5,908 nt of DNA, from contig JAUXDG010000186.1 in assembly GCA_030618475.1 (NCBI GenBank), forward strand, positions 1 through 5,908. Reading direction: 5' to 3'. Within the stretch, counting starts at the first letter, position 1; every line of letters starts with the position of its first letter. The notes under the pieces are model-generated. The model saw nothing but the letters and a program-made list of their open reading frames with translations, did not search any database and was not told where the DNA came from. Source of the DNA: Gammaproteobacteria bacterium. Its GTDB lineage: Bacteria > Pseudomonadota > Gammaproteobacteria > DSM-19610. The translations under genes were made by a program, and so were the position numbers. Shown here piece after piece: positions 5,339-5,908 of this stretch.

Positions 5339-5370
5339 AAAAAACAGACCACGTCCGCGCATGTGGTCTG
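5339..5370 (-). terminator. Intrinsic terminator acting on minus-strand transcripts
   Basis: CAGACCAC (5345-5352) and GTGGTCTG (5363-5370) pair perfectly; a wobble and one more pair extend the stem to ten. Six adenines at 5339-5344 become a T6 tract directly after the hairpin on the minus strand. On the + strand no T-run follows, so it would protect the 3' end of the dehydratase-pair mRNA more than stop it. It implies a leftward transcript arriving from the right. Confidence 0.65.
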
Positions 5371-5419
5371 GGTGGCGAATCCCTATTCATGCGGCAAAAG
5401 GGTAGGGAAGCTTGCGCCA

Positions 5420-5425
5420 TATAAT
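5420..5425 (+). promoter_or_regulatory. TATAAT -10-like element
   Basis: A perfect sigma-70 -10 hexamer, but with no recognisable -35 at 16-18 bases upstream and no TG extension. It matters only because a Shine-Dalgarno and GTG follow 15-25 bases later. Confidence 0.25.
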
Positions 5426-5450
5426 TTATCGCGATTACGCAGGAGATATT

Positions 5451-5600
5451 GTGGTGCTGGGTCCCAGGGAAACGTCTCAACCATCTGCTGAGCGGTCCAC
5501 TGGGCGGATGTTCGGTCACGTTGAAGTGGACAACTTCATGCCATTCATGTCTAAGCACGAGGAATACATAATACATTCAAGATTCGAAATGTCGCCGTAG
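5451..5600 (+). CDS. Possible small protein of unknown function (49 aa)
   Basis: GTG at 5451 is preceded by AGGAG (5441-5445) at the ideal five-base spacing, and a TATAAT lies at 5420-5425. The frame then runs 49 codons to TAG at 5598 with no interruption; it is open upstream to a TTG at 5412. The product starts VVLGPRETSQPS and includes GHVEVDNFMPFMSKHEEY. I recognise no family. It has no membrane segment and a mixed charge. The expression signals are better than expected by chance, but the length is within reach of a random open frame, so this is a candidate only. Confidence 0.3.
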   Translation: MVLGPRETSQPSAERSTGRMFGHVEVDNFMPFMSKHEEYIIHSRFEMSP

Positions 5601-5771
5601 GCACAGTGAAGAAGTCGACCGATACCAAGTCTTTACTATGATTGTTCAGGAAGGTCCGCCACGTCTGCGATGGCGGCTTAGCCCATCTTTGTCACTGTAT
5701 TGAATAATTAGCATGATAATCAATGTATTGTAATTTTAAATTGTTCGTTATGTCACTGCTGTTTGTAAACC
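5601..5771. other. AT-rich intergenic stretch
   Basis: No gene seen. It contains a small hairpin (CCGCCA 5656-5661 with TGGCGG 5671-5676, no proper T-run), direct repeats TGTCACTG (5690-5697 and 5751-5758) and TGTATTG (5695-5701 and 5724-5730), and GTTCGTTATGT at 5743-5753, which is inverted at 19-29. Positions 5697-5770 are much richer in A+T than the genes around them, as is common at promoters or insertion boundaries. Confidence 0.5.
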
Positions 5772-5908
5772 TTATGGTGTAACAACCGTCTTTTCTGCCT
5801 TACCAGGCAACCACTCCAGCGCCAGCGCTCTCAGAAGTTGTTGCTGATCGGCATTCGGTCGGCAGCTCTTGCGTATGTGTATCTGTTCGCCCGCCTCACC
5901 ACGCAGGC
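5772..5908 (-). CDS. C-terminal end of an unidentified minus-strand protein, perhaps a transposase
   Basis: On the minus strand an open frame enters from the right edge and ends at TAA (5772-5774), giving the last 44 residues of a longer protein. It reads LRGEAGEQIHIRKSC, then RPNADQQQLLRALALEW and a short tail ending VVTP. A basic segment followed by a Pro/Glu/Gln-rich helix and an ALxLEWLP-like end resembles the C-termini of some IS4/IS1634-type transposases. That is a resemblance from memory, not a firm match. The AT-rich, repeat-bearing sequence next to its stop would suit an insertion sequence end. Too little is inside the window to be sure that it is coding at all, but the residue pattern looks like protein. 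Confidence 0.4.
   Translation of the reverse strand, partial: LRGEAGEQIHIRKSCRPNADQQQLLRALALEWLPGKAEKTVVTP

Noticed and set aside
4904..5362. Long minus-strand open frame opposite the dehydratase pair
   Set aside because: It is a shadow of two clear + strand genes, matches no family I know, and would run through the terminator hairpin.
5656..5676. CCGCCA/TGGCGG hairpin as a terminator
   Set aside because: The downstream bases are mixed, with only a short T3 some distance away, and no gene ends close enough to need it.
5709..5730. Fur-box-like TGATAATCA
   Set aside because: Only one half-site fits; the second half matches about three of seven positions, and no iron-related gene follows.

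Overview
The window looks like a gammaproteobacterial chromosome segment, possibly a Chromatiales-like or sulfur-oxidising lineage. That placement is inference. It rests on moderately high GC, a NuoI of the alpha/beta/some-gamma type rather than the E. coli type, and the gene mix. All clearly recognisable complete genes are on the + strand.

Left part (1-1618): the remains of a prkA-yeaH-spoVR stress operon (yeaG-yeaH-ycgB in E. coli). The N-terminus of prkA runs directly into its own C-terminus, out of frame. The N-terminus of yeaH (DUF444) runs directly into the C-terminus of spoVR, also out of frame. All four flanking pieces still read as clean, conserved protein. The events are therefore either recent deletions or assembly collapses.

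Middle part (1619-4401): a nuoI gene with both 4Fe-4S motifs but no other nuo gene beside it; a 69-residue acidic protein of unknown function with a strong ribosome binding site; and a 568-residue tandem-domain SagB/ThcOx-type flavin oxidoreductase. The start of the last gene sits in a hairpin, and a good Shine-Dalgarno just downstream points to the wrong frame.

Right part (4402-5908): a gene-free stretch carrying a possible terminator and a promoter-like site, then a pair of genes 15 bp apart: a pterin-4a-carbinolamine dehydratase with a C-terminal extension, and a 68-residue DUF6494-like protein. A hairpin follows, with its T-tract on the minus strand. Beyond it are a possible 49-residue ORF, an AT-rich stretch, and the C-terminal 44 codons of a minus-strand gene that leaves the window (perhaps a transposase).

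The most notable regulatory pattern is a KCTATA(C/G)T sequence, close to the RpoS extended -10 consensus, at three likely promoters: before nuoI, before the 69-residue gene and before the dehydratase. With the stress-type prkA operon, this suggests a stationary-phase or stress-regulated cluster, which is inference. No RNA gene, CRISPR array or complete mobile element was seen.
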